DNA from: Pseudorhodoferax sp. Leaf274
GTDB lineage: Bacteria; Pseudomonadota; Gammaproteobacteria; Burkholderiales; Burkholderiaceae_C
Direction of reading: 5' to 3'
DNA length: 64,000 bases
NCBI RefSeq assembly: GCF_001422445.1
Contig: NZ_LMNA01000012.1
Span: forward strand, 248,001-312,000
Below, piece by piece: positions 15,633-24,359 of the stretch. The first letter of the stretch is position 1. Each line of letters starts with the position of its first letter. The notes beneath the pieces are model-generated. The model was not told the DNA's origin and did no database searches. It saw only the letters and a list, made by a program, of their open reading frames with translations. The position numbers were made by a program, and so were the translations under genes.

Positions 15633-16398
15633 ATCCACCACGGCCCGCAGCGCCAAGCCGGCGCTGCCCGAGGTGCAGTTCGCCGACGACGGCGTGGTGC
15701 GCACGCTGCACCTTGGCACCGAATGGGTGCAGGGCTCGATGCTGATCGACAAGCCCTACGACATCGAGCTGGAGTACGTGCAGCGCATGATGGCCTGGCT
15801 GCTGTTCGTGCCCGCCGAGGGCATCACCAAGCGCCACGCCATGCAGCTGGGCCTGGGGGCCGGCGCGTTGACCAAGTTCTGCCACAAGAAGCTGCGCATG
15901 CGCACCACCGTGATCGAGCTGAACCCGCAGGTGATCGCCGCCTGCCGCGGCTGGTTCAAGCTGCCGCCCGACGATGCGCGGCTGCAGGTGCGCCTGGCCG
16001 ACGCGGGCCTGGCCGTGCTGGACGCCACGCTGCACGGCACCGTCGACGCGCTGCAGGTCGACCTGTACGACCAGGAGGCGGCCTCGCCCGTGCTGGACAG
16101 TGCCGATTTTTATGCCGACTGCCGCCGTCTGCTGACCGAGGAGGGCGCCATGACGGTCAACCTGTTCGGCCGCTCCTCGAGCTACGAGGCCAGCCTGGCG
16201 CGCATCGCCGAGGCCTTCGGCGAGCGTGCGGTCTGGGCCTTCCGGCCCACGCGCGAGGGCAACACCGTGGTGCTGGCCCAGCGCGAGGCCAGTCGGCCCG
16301 AGCGCGCCGACCTGCTGGCCCGCGCGGCCGACATCGAATCGCGCTGGGGCCTGCCGGCGCGCAAGTGGCTGCGCGTGTTCGGCGCTACCGCGCCATGA
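15616..16398 (+). CDS. Spermidine synthase-like methyltransferase-fold protein
   Basis: A 260-residue Rossmann-fold protein of the polyamine synthase/SAM-dependent superfamily. The nucleotide-binding segment LGLGAGALTKFCHK is near residues 77-90, VIELNPQVI near 97-105 and VDLYDQEA near 147-154. It is shorter than classical spermidine synthases (about 285 aa) and carries D-Q instead of the usual catalytic D-x-x-D pattern, so a polyamine product is uncertain. The ATG lies within the last 17 nt of tatD, and its TGA overlaps the ATG of the following ATPase gene. Confidence 0.8.
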   Translation: MKKAAKSTTARSAKPALPEVQFADDGVVRTLHLGTEWVQGSMLIDKPYDIELEYVQRMMAWLLFVPAEGITKRHAMQLGLGAGALTKFCHKKLRMRTTVIELNPQVIAACRGWFKLPPDDARLQVRLADAGLAVLDATLHGTVDALQVDLYDQEAASPVLDSADFYADCRRLLTEEGAMTVNLFGRSSSYEASLARIAEAFGERAVWAFRPTREGNTVVLAQREASRPERADLLARAADIESRWGLPARKWLRVFGATAP

Positions 16399-18173
16399 CG
16401 GTGCCCTACGTCGGCCCGCTGACCTGGCGCCTGCTGGTCGACTGGCTGGTCACCGACGGGGTGATCTCCGCCGACGAACACCGCCGCACCGTGGCGCGCT
16501 GCGCCCAGGCCGAAAGCGCGCAGCCGGCGCTGGTGCGGCTGGCCAGCGTGGCCATGGCGCGCGCGCGCGACGGCAAGCCGCTGGACATCGAGATGCTGGC
16601 CGAGTGGCTTGCCGGCCGTGCCGGCCTGCCCTATCAGCGCATCGACCCGCTCAAGGTGGACGTGGGCAAGGTGGCCGACACCATGAGTGCCGTCTACGCC
16701 GAGCGCCACAAGGTGCTGCCGCTGCAGGTCGGCGCGAGCGTGGTGGTGGTGGCGACGGCCGAACCCTTCGTCAGCGACTGGGTGCCCGAGGTCGAGCGCC
16801 AGTCGCGCCGCAGCGTGCGCCGCGTGGTGGCCAACCCGCTGGACATCCAGCGCTACACGGCCGAGTTCTTCGCGCTGGCCAGGTCGGTACGCGCGGCGCA
16901 GAAGGCCGGCGGCAGCGCGGGCCTGGCCAGCTTCGAGCAGCTCGTCGAGCTCGGCAAATCCAGCAAGACGCTGGACGCCAACGACCAGGGCGTGGTGCAG
17001 CTGGTGGACTGGCTGTGGCAGTACGCCTTCAACCAGCGCGCCAGCGACATCCACCTGGAGCCGCGGCGCGAGCAGGGCGTCATCCGCTTCCGCATCGATG
17101 GCGTGCTGCACCCGGTCTACCAGATGCCCATGGGCGTCATGAACGCCGTGGTCGCGCGCGTGAAGCTGCTGGGCCGCATGGACGTGGTGGAAAAGCGCCG
17201 CCCGCAGGACGGCCGCATCAAGACGCGCAACCCGAGGGGCGACGAGGTCGAGATGCGCCTGTCGACGCTGCCCACGGCCTTCGGCGAGAAGATGGTGATG
17301 CGCATCTTCGATCCCGACACCGCCGTCAAGGACCTGGACGCGCTGGGCTTCTCGCCGCACGACGCCACGCGCTGGGAGGCACTGGTGCGCCAGCCGCACG
17401 GCGTGGTCCTGGTCACCGGGCCGACCGGCTCGGGCAAGACCACCACGCTGTACTCCACGCTCAAGCGCGTGGCCACCGAGGCGCTCAACGTCAGCACCAT
17501 CGAAGACCCGATCGAGATGATCGAGCCGGCCTTCAACCAGACCCAGGTGCAGCCGCAGCTCGACTTCGACTTCGCCGAGGGCCTGCGCGCGCTGATGCGC
17601 CAGGACCCCGACGTGATCATGGTCGGCGAGATCCGCGACCTGCAGACCGCCGAGATGGCGGTGCAGGCCGCACTCACGGGCCACCTGGTGTTCTCCACGC
17701 TGCACACTAACGACGCGCCGGCGGCGCTGACGCGGCTCATGGAGCTGGGCGTGCCTTCCTACCTGCTCAACGCCACCGTGCTCGGGGTGCTCGCGCAGCG
17801 GCTCGTGCGCGTGCTGTGCCGGCACTGCCGCGCGCCTGACGAGGGCACCACGGCCGAGACGCTGAACCGCGTGATCCACCCCTGGCGCATCAACGGCGCA
17901 TGCACGCCCTACAAGCCCGTGGGTTGCCTGGAATGCCGCATGACGGGCTTCATGGGCCGCATGGGCCTGTATGAATTGCTGACCGTCAGCGAAGCCTTCA
18001 AGGACAAGCTGGCGCAGGCCGGCGGCCAGCCCTCGGCACTGCGGCGCCAGGCGCTCGTCGACGGCATGCGGCCGCTGCGGCTGGCCGGCGCGCTGCGCGT
18101 GGCCGAGGGGCTGACCACCATGGCCGAGGTGCTCAGCGCCACCCCGCCGCTGGAGACGCCGCCCACGGCCTGA
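16395..18173 (+). CDS. GspE/PilB-type secretion ATPase, solitary
   Basis: A 592-residue hexameric ATPase of the type II secretion / type IV pilus family. An N1-like domain covers about residues 1-150. The core shows Walker A GPTGSGKTTTLYS near 343, the Asp box, Walker B LMRQDPDVIMVGEIRD near 405-420 and the His box. A zinc-type tetracysteine element is present (CRHC near 475 and CLEC near 513). Such ATPases normally sit with GspF/PilC and pseudopilin genes, none of which is in this window. It overlaps the preceding gene by 4 nt (ATGA). Confidence 0.93.
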   Translation: MTVPYVGPLTWRLLVDWLVTDGVISADEHRRTVARCAQAESAQPALVRLASVAMARARDGKPLDIEMLAEWLAGRAGLPYQRIDPLKVDVGKVADTMSAVYAERHKVLPLQVGASVVVVATAEPFVSDWVPEVERQSRRSVRRVVANPLDIQRYTAEFFALARSVRAAQKAGGSAGLASFEQLVELGKSSKTLDANDQGVVQLVDWLWQYAFNQRASDIHLEPRREQGVIRFRIDGVLHPVYQMPMGVMNAVVARVKLLGRMDVVEKRRPQDGRIKTRNPRGDEVEMRLSTLPTAFGEKMVMRIFDPDTAVKDLDALGFSPHDATRWEALVRQPHGVVLVTGPTGSGKTTTLYSTLKRVATEALNVSTIEDPIEMIEPAFNQTQVQPQLDFDFAEGLRALMRQDPDVIMVGEIRDLQTAEMAVQAALTGHLVFSTLHTNDAPAALTRLMELGVPSYLLNATVLGVLAQRLVRVLCRHCRAPDEGTTAETLNRVIHPWRINGACTPYKPVGCLECRMTGFMGRMGLYELLTVSEAFKDKLAQAGGQPSALRRQALVDGMRPLRLAGALRVAEGLTTMAEVLSATPPLETPPTA

Positions 18174-18237
18174 CAGCCGCCGCGCAAGGGCCGTTGCGGC
18201 GCTGCAATCCGTCAGGCGCGCGTCAGCCAGCATGTAG

Positions 18238-18248
18238 GTGGAATCCAC
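18238..18248. promoter_or_regulatory. Short inverted repeat upstream of tctB
   Basis: A perfect 11-bp inverted repeat GTGGA-A-TCCAC lies 62 nt upstream of the tctB start. Its position would suit a regulator-binding site. A repeat this short can occur by chance, so this is only a candidate. Confidence 0.25.
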
Positions 18249-18309
18249 ATCTTTCGGCGGTTTGAATGCCTCCACAATCGCGCCACCTTTTGCTAGAGGA
18301 GGCATTTTT

Positions 18310-18798
18310 GTGAACATCAAAAGTCAAAAAGACTTTTTCTCCGGACTCATGTTCACCGTGGTGGGCGTTGCGTTCGCATGGGGCGCGACAACCTACACGG
18401 TGGGCAATGGGGCCCGCATGGGACCGGGCTACTTCCCGCTGATGCTGGGCATCGTCATGGCCATCATCGGCATGATCATCACCTTCACCTCCCTGGTGAC
18501 GGAGACGGCGGACGGCGACAAGATCGGCAAGTGGGCCTGGAAGCAGGTGGTCTTCATCCTGGGGGCCAACCTCGCGTTCGGCATCCTGCTGGGCGGCCTG
18601 CCGAGCATCGGCATCCCGGCCATGGGCATGATCGCGGCCATCTATGCGCTGACCATCATCTCCAGCCTGGCCGGCCATGAGTTCCACCTCAAGTCGGTGC
18701 TGATCCTGGCCACCGTGCTGGCCATCGGCAGCTACTTCGCTTTCATCTGGGCGCTGAAGCTCCAGATCCAGGTCTGGCCGACCTTCATCACGGGCTGA
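18310..18798 (+). CDS. tctB: Tripartite tricarboxylate transporter small permease TctB
   Basis: A 162-residue membrane protein with four hydrophobic segments (about residues 10-30, 40-60, 75-105 and 130-155) and the RMGPGYFPLML segment characteristic of TctB. I chose GTG 18310 because GAGGAGG lies 8 bases before it and the resulting length fits the family. The frame stays open upstream to 18238 without a good ribosome binding site. It is followed 10 nt later by tctA. No periplasmic binding protein (tctC) accompanies the pair here. Confidence 0.9.
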   Translation: MNIKSQKDFFSGLMFTVVGVAFAWGATTYTVGNGARMGPGYFPLMLGIVMAIIGMIITFTSLVTETADGDKIGKWAWKQVVFILGANLAFGILLGGLPSIGIPAMGMIAAIYALTIISSLAGHEFHLKSVLILATVLAIGSYFAFIWALKLQIQVWPTFITG

Positions 18799-18808
18799 GC
18801 AAGACACC

Positions 18809-20320
18809 ATGGATCTGATTCACAACCTCTCGCTGGGTTTCGGCGTTGCGTTCACGCTGACCAACCTGCTGTACTGCCTGATCGGCTGTATCTTGGGCAC
18901 GCTGATCGGCGTGCTGCCGGGCATCGGCCCGGTGGCCACCATCGCCATGCTGCTGCCCGCCACCTACGCGCTGCCGCCGGTGTCCGCACTCATCATGCTG
19001 GCCGGCATCTACTACGGCGCGCAGTACGGCGGCTCCACCACCGCCATCCTGGTCAACCTGCCGGGCGAATCGTCGTCGGTGGTGACCGTGATCGACGGCT
19101 ACCAGATGGCGCGACGCGGTCGGGCCGGTCCTGCACTCGCGGCGGCTGGCCTGGGCTCGTTCTTCGCGGGCTCGGTCGGTACGCTGATCCTGGCCGCGTT
19201 CGCGCCGCCGCTGACCGAAGTGGCGTTCAAGTTCGGCCCGGCCGAATACTTCTCGCTGATGATCCTGGGCCTGATCGGTGCCGTGGTGCTGGCTTCGGGC
19301 TCGCTGCTCAAGGCCATCGGCATGATCGTGCTGGGCCTGCTGATGGGCCTGGTGGGTACCGACGTGAACTCGGGCGTCGCCCGCTACAGCTTCGACATCC
19401 CCGAACTGACCGACGGCATCGGCTTCGTGGCCATCGCCATGGGCGTGTTCGGCTATGGCGAGATCATCACCAACCTGTCCAAGCCCGAAGACGAGCGCGA
19501 AGTGTTCACCGGCAAGGTCACGGGCCTGATGCCGACCAAGGAAGACTTCAAGCGCATGCTGCCGGCTGTGCTGCGCGGCACCGCGCTGGGCGCGGCCCTG
19601 GGCATCCTGCCCGGCGGTGGTGCGCTGCTGGCAGCCTTCGCGGCCTACACCATCGAGAAGAAGACCAAGCTGCACCCGGGCGAAGTGCCCTTCGGCAAGG
19701 GCAACATCCGCGGTGTGGCGGCGCCTGAGTCGGCCAACAACGCCGGTGCGCAGACCTCCTTCATCCCGCTGCTGACGCTGGGCATCCCGCCCAACGCCGT
19801 GATGGCGCTGATGGTGGGTGCCATGACGATCCACAACATCCAGCCGGGCCCGCAGGTGATGACCAGCAACCCCGAGCTGTTCTGGGGCCTGATCGCCTCG
19901 ATGTGGATCGGCAATGCGATGCTGGTGATCCTGAACCTGCCGCTGATCGGCATGTGGATCAAGTTGCTGACGGTGCCCTACAAGTTCCTGTTCCCGTCCA
20001 TCGTGCTGTTCTGCGCGATCGGCGTGTACTCGACCAACAACAACACCTTCGACATCTGGATGGTGGGTGCCTTCGGCTTCATCGGCTACATGTTCAACAA
20101 GCTCGGCTGCGAACCCGCACCGCTGCTGCTGGGCTTCATCCTGGGGCCGATGATGGAAGAGAACCTGCGCCGTGCGCTGCTGCTGTCGCGCGGCGACTGG
20201 AGCGTGTTCGTCACGCGCCCGATCTCGGCCGGCCTGCTGATCGCCGCCGCCATCCTCGTGATCATCGTGCTGCTGCCGGCGGTCAAGAACAAGCGCGAAG
20301 AGGCCTTCGTCGAAGACTGA
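18809..20320 (+). CDS. tctA: Tripartite tricarboxylate transporter large permease TctA
   Basis: A 503-residue polytopic inner-membrane protein. It carries the family signatures GVLPGIGPVATIAMLLPATY (near residue 36) and YYGAQYGGSTTAILVNLPGE (near 70), a second related motif near 265 (ALGILPGGGALLAAF), and a hydrophobic C-terminus. TctA and TctB form the permease of a secondary, binding-protein-dependent carboxylate transporter. The substrate cannot be told without the cognate binding protein. A strong intrinsic terminator follows 25 nt after the stop. Confidence 0.95.
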   Translation: MDLIHNLSLGFGVAFTLTNLLYCLIGCILGTLIGVLPGIGPVATIAMLLPATYALPPVSALIMLAGIYYGAQYGGSTTAILVNLPGESSSVVTVIDGYQMARRGRAGPALAAAGLGSFFAGSVGTLILAAFAPPLTEVAFKFGPAEYFSLMILGLIGAVVLASGSLLKAIGMIVLGLLMGLVGTDVNSGVARYSFDIPELTDGIGFVAIAMGVFGYGEIITNLSKPEDEREVFTGKVTGLMPTKEDFKRMLPAVLRGTALGAALGILPGGGALLAAFAAYTIEKKTKLHPGEVPFGKGNIRGVAAPESANNAGAQTSFIPLLTLGIPPNAVMALMVGAMTIHNIQPGPQVMTSNPELFWGLIASMWIGNAMLVILNLPLIGMWIKLLTVPYKFLFPSIVLFCAIGVYSTNNNTFDIWMVGAFGFIGYMFNKLGCEPAPLLLGFILGPMMEENLRRALLLSRGDWSVFVTRPISAGLLIAAAILVIIVLLPAVKNKREEAFVED

Positions 20321-20345
20321 CGTCCTGCGCGGCATTTCCCTTCGG

Positions 20346-20369
20346 ACGGCGCCCTCGGGCGCCGTTTTT
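20346..20369 (+). terminator. Intrinsic terminator after tctA
   Basis: A perfect 9-bp GC-rich stem ACGGCGCCC / GGGCGCCGT with a two-base turn runs into TTTTT (20365-20369). It lies 25 nt after the tctA stop and closes the tctBA operon. Confidence 0.85.
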
Positions 20370-20492
20370 CATGGGTGGACCGCCCCATGAGGAAAATGCC
20401 CCCACGGGGCGCGGCGGACCTCGCGCAGCGGGGCAGCGCGGGGCCATTTTTCCTATGATCGGCGCCCGATTCAGGCAACAACGGAGAACGCA

Positions 20493-21290
20493 ATGGACTT
20501 GGGTATTGCAGGCAAGTGGGCACTGGTGTGCGGCGCGAGCAAGGGGCTGGGCTTCGGCTGCGCGCAGGCGCTCGTGCGCGAGGGCGTGAACGTGCTGATC
20601 GTGGCGCGCGGTGCCGAGGCGCTGCAGGCGGCAGAGCGCACGCTGCTGGACGATCCGCAGCGCCCGGCGGCGGCCGAGGTCCTCCATGTGGCGGCCGACA
20701 TCACGACGCCGGCCGGCCGGGCAGCCGTGTTCGCCGTGCGGCCCGAGTTCGACATCATCGTGACCAATGCCGGCGGCCCACCGCCGGGCGACTTCCGTGA
20801 CTGGGACCGCGAGGACTGGGTCAAGGCGCTGGACGCCAACATGCTGACGCCCATCGAGTTGATCAAGGGCGCGGTGGACGGCATGGCTGCACGCGGCTTC
20901 GGCCGCATCGTCAACATCACCTCGAGTTCGGTGAAGGCGCCGATCGACGTGCTGGGCCTGTCCAACGGCGCGCGCAGCGGGTTGACCGGCTTCGTCGCCG
21001 GCGTGGCGCGCACCACCAAGCTGGCTTCGGCCAACGTGACCATCAACAACCTGCTGCCCGGCGTGTTCGACACCGACCGCATCCGTGCCACCGTGGCCGG
21101 CCAGGCCGCCAAGACCGGCAAGCCGGTCGAGGACATCGTGGCCGCGCGCAAGAACAACATCCCGGCCCGCCGCCTGGGCACGCCGGCCGAGTTCGGTGCG
21201 ATCTGCGCCTTCCTGTGCAGCCAGCACGCCAGCTACATCACGGGGCAGAACATCCTGCCGGACGGCGGCGCCTACCCCGGCACGCACTGA
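20493..21290 (+). CDS. SDR family protein with altered catalytic motif
   Basis: A 265-residue Rossmann-fold protein of the short-chain dehydrogenase/reductase superfamily. The cofactor loop GASKGLGFG is near residues 13-21, TNAGGPPPG near 90 and the serine strand IVNITSSS near 138-145. The catalytic YxxxK is not present in its usual form: the corresponding segment reads LSNGARSG, placing S and R where Tyr and Lys are expected. It may therefore not be a classical oxidoreductase, or it may belong to a divergent SDR subgroup. GGAGA precedes the start. It converges with the DMT transporter gene. Confidence 0.85.
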   Translation: MDLGIAGKWALVCGASKGLGFGCAQALVREGVNVLIVARGAEALQAAERTLLDDPQRPAAAEVLHVAADITTPAGRAAVFAVRPEFDIIVTNAGGPPPGDFRDWDREDWVKALDANMLTPIELIKGAVDGMAARGFGRIVNITSSSVKAPIDVLGLSNGARSGLTGFVAGVARTTKLASANVTINNLLPGVFDTDRIRATVAGQAAKTGKPVEDIVAARKNNIPARRLGTPAEFGAICAFLCSQHASYITGQNILPDGGAYPGTH

Positions 21291-21303
21291 GCCCGCAGCA
21301 GGC

Positions 21304-22221
21304 CTATGGGCCTGCCTCGCGCCGCCGGGACGACACGACGATGCCGCCCACGATCAGCGCGAACGCGAACGCGTGGTACTGCCGCGGCGGCTCGCGCAGC
21401 ACGAGGCCGGACAGCAGCACCGCGAACAGCGGTGTGAGGTTGGCGAAGAACCCTGCCGTGCTGGGGCCCACGCGGCGCACCCCCGCACCCCAGCACAGGT
21501 AGGCGGTCAGCGAGGGGCCGAGCGCGATGTAGAGCAGCGCGCCCGCCAGCGGCCAGCCCCAGGCCGTGGACACCGGGGACAGCCACAGCGCCTCGCCCAG
21601 CGCGAAAGCGCCGGCCCAGGGCAGGCCGAACACCACCTGCGCCATCAGGAAGCCGGCCCAGTGCGCACGCAGCGAGGCGGGGTAGCCCGGCCGCGTGAGC
21701 AGCCAGCTGTAGGCCGCCCAGGCCAGCGTGGCCAGCAGCATGTACAGGTCGCCGGGCACCAGGCGCAGCTGCAGCAGCTGCTGCGGCTCGCCACGGGCCA
21801 GCACCACCAGCACGCCGGCGACGGACAAGGCGGCGCCCAGCAGCTGCCTGCGCGAGACCGATGCCCCGAACAGCAGGCCGATGGCCAGCATCCAGACCGG
21901 CAGGCTGGAGCCCACCAGCGTCACGTTGATCGGCGTGGACGTCTGCAGTGCCAGGTACTGCAGCGCGTTGTAGCAGCCCACGCTGAGCAGGCCCAGCAGC
22001 AGCAGGCCGCGGCGGTGTTCCCACAGGCCGGAGCCGCGCCGCAACACGGCTGAGGCCAGCGGCAGCAGCAGCACGAACACCAGCACCCAGCGCAGGAAGT
22101 TCAGCAGGACGGGCGGGATCATGCCGGCCACCAGCCGGCCGACGATGGCATTGCTGGCCCACATCAGCGGGGGGAGTGTGAGCAGGGCGATCGTGGAGGG
22201 CGTCAGGCGTTGCGCAGGCAT
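21304..22221 (-). CDS. DMT superfamily (EamA) transporter
   Basis: A 305-residue inner-membrane protein with about ten hydrophobic spans in two EamA repeats (roughly residues 13-145 and 155-295). Early segments such as PLMWASNAIVGRLVAG and LNFLRWVLVF are typical of drug/metabolite exporters. The substrate cannot be predicted. Its start is 72 nt from the divergent quinone oxidoreductase gene. Confidence 0.9.
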   Translation of the reverse strand: MPAQRLTPSTIALLTLPPLMWASNAIVGRLVAGMIPPVLLNFLRWVLVFVLLLPLASAVLRRGSGLWEHRRGLLLLGLLSVGCYNALQYLALQTSTPINVTLVGSSLPVWMLAIGLLFGASVSRRQLLGAALSVAGVLVVLARGEPQQLLQLRLVPGDLYMLLATLAWAAYSWLLTRPGYPASLRAHWAGFLMAQVVFGLPWAGAFALGEALWLSPVSTAWGWPLAGALLYIALGPSLTAYLCWGAGVRRVGPSTAGFFANLTPLFAVLLSGLVLREPPRQYHAFAFALIVGGIVVSSRRREAGP

Positions 22222-22293
22222 TGAAGCGACTGTAACGACGCGCCATCGCTGCTAGCATCCGCCGCTTCGATTGCACGCGCACGAGAGGACGAC

Positions 22294-23286
22294 ATGACGA
22301 CGACGAGCAAGGCCATCCGCATCGACCGCAACGGCGGCCCCGAGGAAATGCAACTGGTGCAGGTCCAGGTGGGCGAACCCGGCCCGGGCGAGATCCGCAT
22401 CCGCCACAAGGCCATCGGCCTGAACTTCATCGACGTCTACCAGCGCAGCGGGCTCTACCAGCTGCCCATGCCGCTGCAGCTGGGCATGGAGGCCTCGGGC
22501 GTCGTCGAGGCGGTGGGCGCCGGCGTCACGCACCTGGCGGCCGGCGACCGCGCCGCCTATGCCAGCCAGCCGCCGGGCAGCTACTGCGAACTGCGCGTGA
22601 TGCCGGCACGCAACGTCTGCAAGCTGCCGGACGGCATCGACTTCGAGACCGGTGCGGCCATGATGCTCAAGGGCCTGACGGCGCAGTACCTGCTCAAGAA
22701 GACGCTGCCGCAGGGCGGCCTGCAACGCGGCGACCATGTGCTGTTTCATGCCGCGGCCGGCGGCGTGGGCCTGATCGCCTGCCAATGGGCGCGCGCGCTG
22801 GGCCTGGAGCTGATCGGCACCGCCGGCTCGCCCGAGAAATGCCAGCTGGCCCTGGCGCATGGCGCGGCCCACGCCATCGACTACAAGCGCGAGGACTTCC
22901 TGGCCCGCGTCAAGGAGATCACCGGCGGCAAGGGCGTGAAGGTGGTGTACGACTCCATCGGCAAGGACACCTTCGAGAAGTCGCTGGAATGCTTGCAGCC
23001 CTTCGGCCTCATGGCCAGCTTCGGCAACGCGTCCGGCCCGGTGGCGCCCTTCGCGCCGGGTGTGCTGGGCAACAAGGGCTCGCTGTACCTCACGCGGGCC
23101 ACGCTGTTCACGCATATCGCCACGCGCGAGAGCAACCAGGCCATGGCCGACGACCTCTTCGACGTGGTGCTGCGCGGCGACGTGAAGATCCGCATCGACC
23201 AGCGCTACCCGCTGGAGCAGGTGCAGCAGGCGCACCGCGACCTGGAGGCTCGCAAGACCACCGGCTGCACCATCCTGACCTTGTGA
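22294..23286 (+). CDS. NADPH:quinone oxidoreductase (zinc-independent MDR family)
   Basis: A 330-residue medium-chain reductase of the QOR type. The quinone oxidoreductase signature is visible (GLNFIDVYQRSGLY near residues 45-58). The cofactor-binding motif HAAAGGVGLIACQWARALG is near 152-170, and no structural zinc cysteines are present. Members reduce quinones with NADPH. It ends at a TGA that begins the third 77-nt repeat, and the NUDIX gene follows immediately after that repeat. Confidence 0.92.
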   Translation: MTTTSKAIRIDRNGGPEEMQLVQVQVGEPGPGEIRIRHKAIGLNFIDVYQRSGLYQLPMPLQLGMEASGVVEAVGAGVTHLAAGDRAAYASQPPGSYCELRVMPARNVCKLPDGIDFETGAAMMLKGLTAQYLLKKTLPQGGLQRGDHVLFHAAAGGVGLIACQWARALGLELIGTAGSPEKCQLALAHGAAHAIDYKREDFLARVKEITGGKGVKVVYDSIGKDTFEKSLECLQPFGLMASFGNASGPVAPFAPGVLGNKGSLYLTRATLFTHIATRESNQAMADDLFDVVLRGDVKIRIDQRYPLEQVQQAHRDLEARKTTGCTILTL

Positions 23287-23360
23287 GCGCAGCGCCGGGC
23301 CGCCCCAAGCAAGCCCGCTTCCCCTTGGGGGAACAGGCCGCAGGCCGAAGGGGGCACCAA
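23284..23360 (+). repeat. 77-nt intergenic hairpin repeat, copy 3
   Basis: It has the same length and layout as the copies at 9758 and 9835: it begins with the TGA stop of the upstream gene and ends with the first base of the ATG of the next gene. The hairpin is TTCCCC-TTG-GGGGAA (23319-23333). Relative to the other copies it changes on both sides of the stem, so pairing is kept. The GAAGGGGG block near the end looks like the ribosome binding site of the NUDIX gene. Confidence 0.9.
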
Positions 23361-24163
23361 TGAACGCGCTGTCGCTCGACCCGAACTGGTGCGCAGCGCT
23401 GCTGGCGCGCGCCGAGCAGCCGCCGCAGGCGCCGCGCGTGCCGCTGCTGTGGCAAGAGCGCGAGATCGGCAGCATCGAACCGGCGCTGCCGCTTGCACTG
23501 GGCCGCCTGGCTGCCGTCGACGGCACGGCGCTGCTGTGCCGCGAAGGCCAGGCCTACTGCGTGCGCGGCCCGCTCGGCGACAGCCTGCAGCGGCTGGCGC
23601 TGGCGTTGCGCGCGGCCGGCCTGGCCCATGCCTGGCGCGACGAGCAGTTGGCGGTCTGCGACGTGCATGGCGTGCCGCTGGCCAGCGTGGAGCGCGCCGT
23701 GGTGCGCGTGCTGGGCATCGCGACGCGCGCCGTGCACCTGGTCGGCTTCGACACGCGCGGCCACGTCTGGCTGCAGCAGCGTGCCTTCGACAAGCCCAAC
23801 GACCCCGGCCTGTGGGACACGCTGATGGGCGGCATGGTGGCCGCCGGCGACACGCTGGACACGGCCCTGGAGCGCGAGACCTGGGAGGAGGCCGGCCTGC
23901 GCCTGGAGGCGCTGCAGGACCTGCACCAGGCCGGCTGGGTGCACCAGCGCCGGCCGGCCGGCGATGGCACGCGCCACGGCTACCTGGTCGAGGACATCGC
24001 CTGGAGTCGGTGCGTGCTGCCCGATGGCCTGGTGCCCAGCAACCAGGATGGCGAGGTCGAGCGCTTCGAATGCGTGCCGCCGGACGAGGTGGCGGCGCGG
24101 CTGCAGCAAGGCCTGTTCACCGACGAGGCAGCCTTGATCCTGATGCAGGCACTGGACGCATAG
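23360..24163 (+). CDS. NUDIX hydrolase with N-terminal DUF4743 domain
   Basis: A 267-residue protein. The N-terminal part (about residues 10-120) resembles DUF4743, found in front of NUDIX domains in thiamine-pyrophosphokinase-related hydrolases. The NUDIX box is near residues 157-179: GGMVAAGD, then RETWEEAGL. The first glutamate of the consensus GX5EX7REUXEEXGU is replaced by aspartate, while the REUXEE core is intact. The likely role is hydrolysis of an oxidised or damaged nucleotide or cofactor diphosphate; the substrate is unknown. Translation starts right at the end of the 77-nt repeat. Confidence 0.88.
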   Translation: MNALSLDPNWCAALLARAEQPPQAPRVPLLWQEREIGSIEPALPLALGRLAAVDGTALLCREGQAYCVRGPLGDSLQRLALALRAAGLAHAWRDEQLAVCDVHGVPLASVERAVVRVLGIATRAVHLVGFDTRGHVWLQQRAFDKPNDPGLWDTLMGGMVAAGDTLDTALERETWEEAGLRLEALQDLHQAGWVHQRRPAGDGTRHGYLVEDIAWSRCVLPDGLVPSNQDGEVERFECVPPDEVAARLQQGLFTDEAALILMQALDA

Positions 24164-24359
24164 CCGACCCTGCCCGCACCGCGTGGCGTTCGAGGCGCGG
24201 TGCGGGGGGCGTCGCCGAAATGCCACGGTTTTCCGTGTATGCATTGCAGGCGTTTCGAATGCGGGTGGGCAAGGGGCTTCCGCAGATACGATGGCGGCCA
24301 GCATCGATTCCCTCACCTGCGGCAAAGGTGACTGGGGAGCCGGCGCAGGGAGGGCCCCT

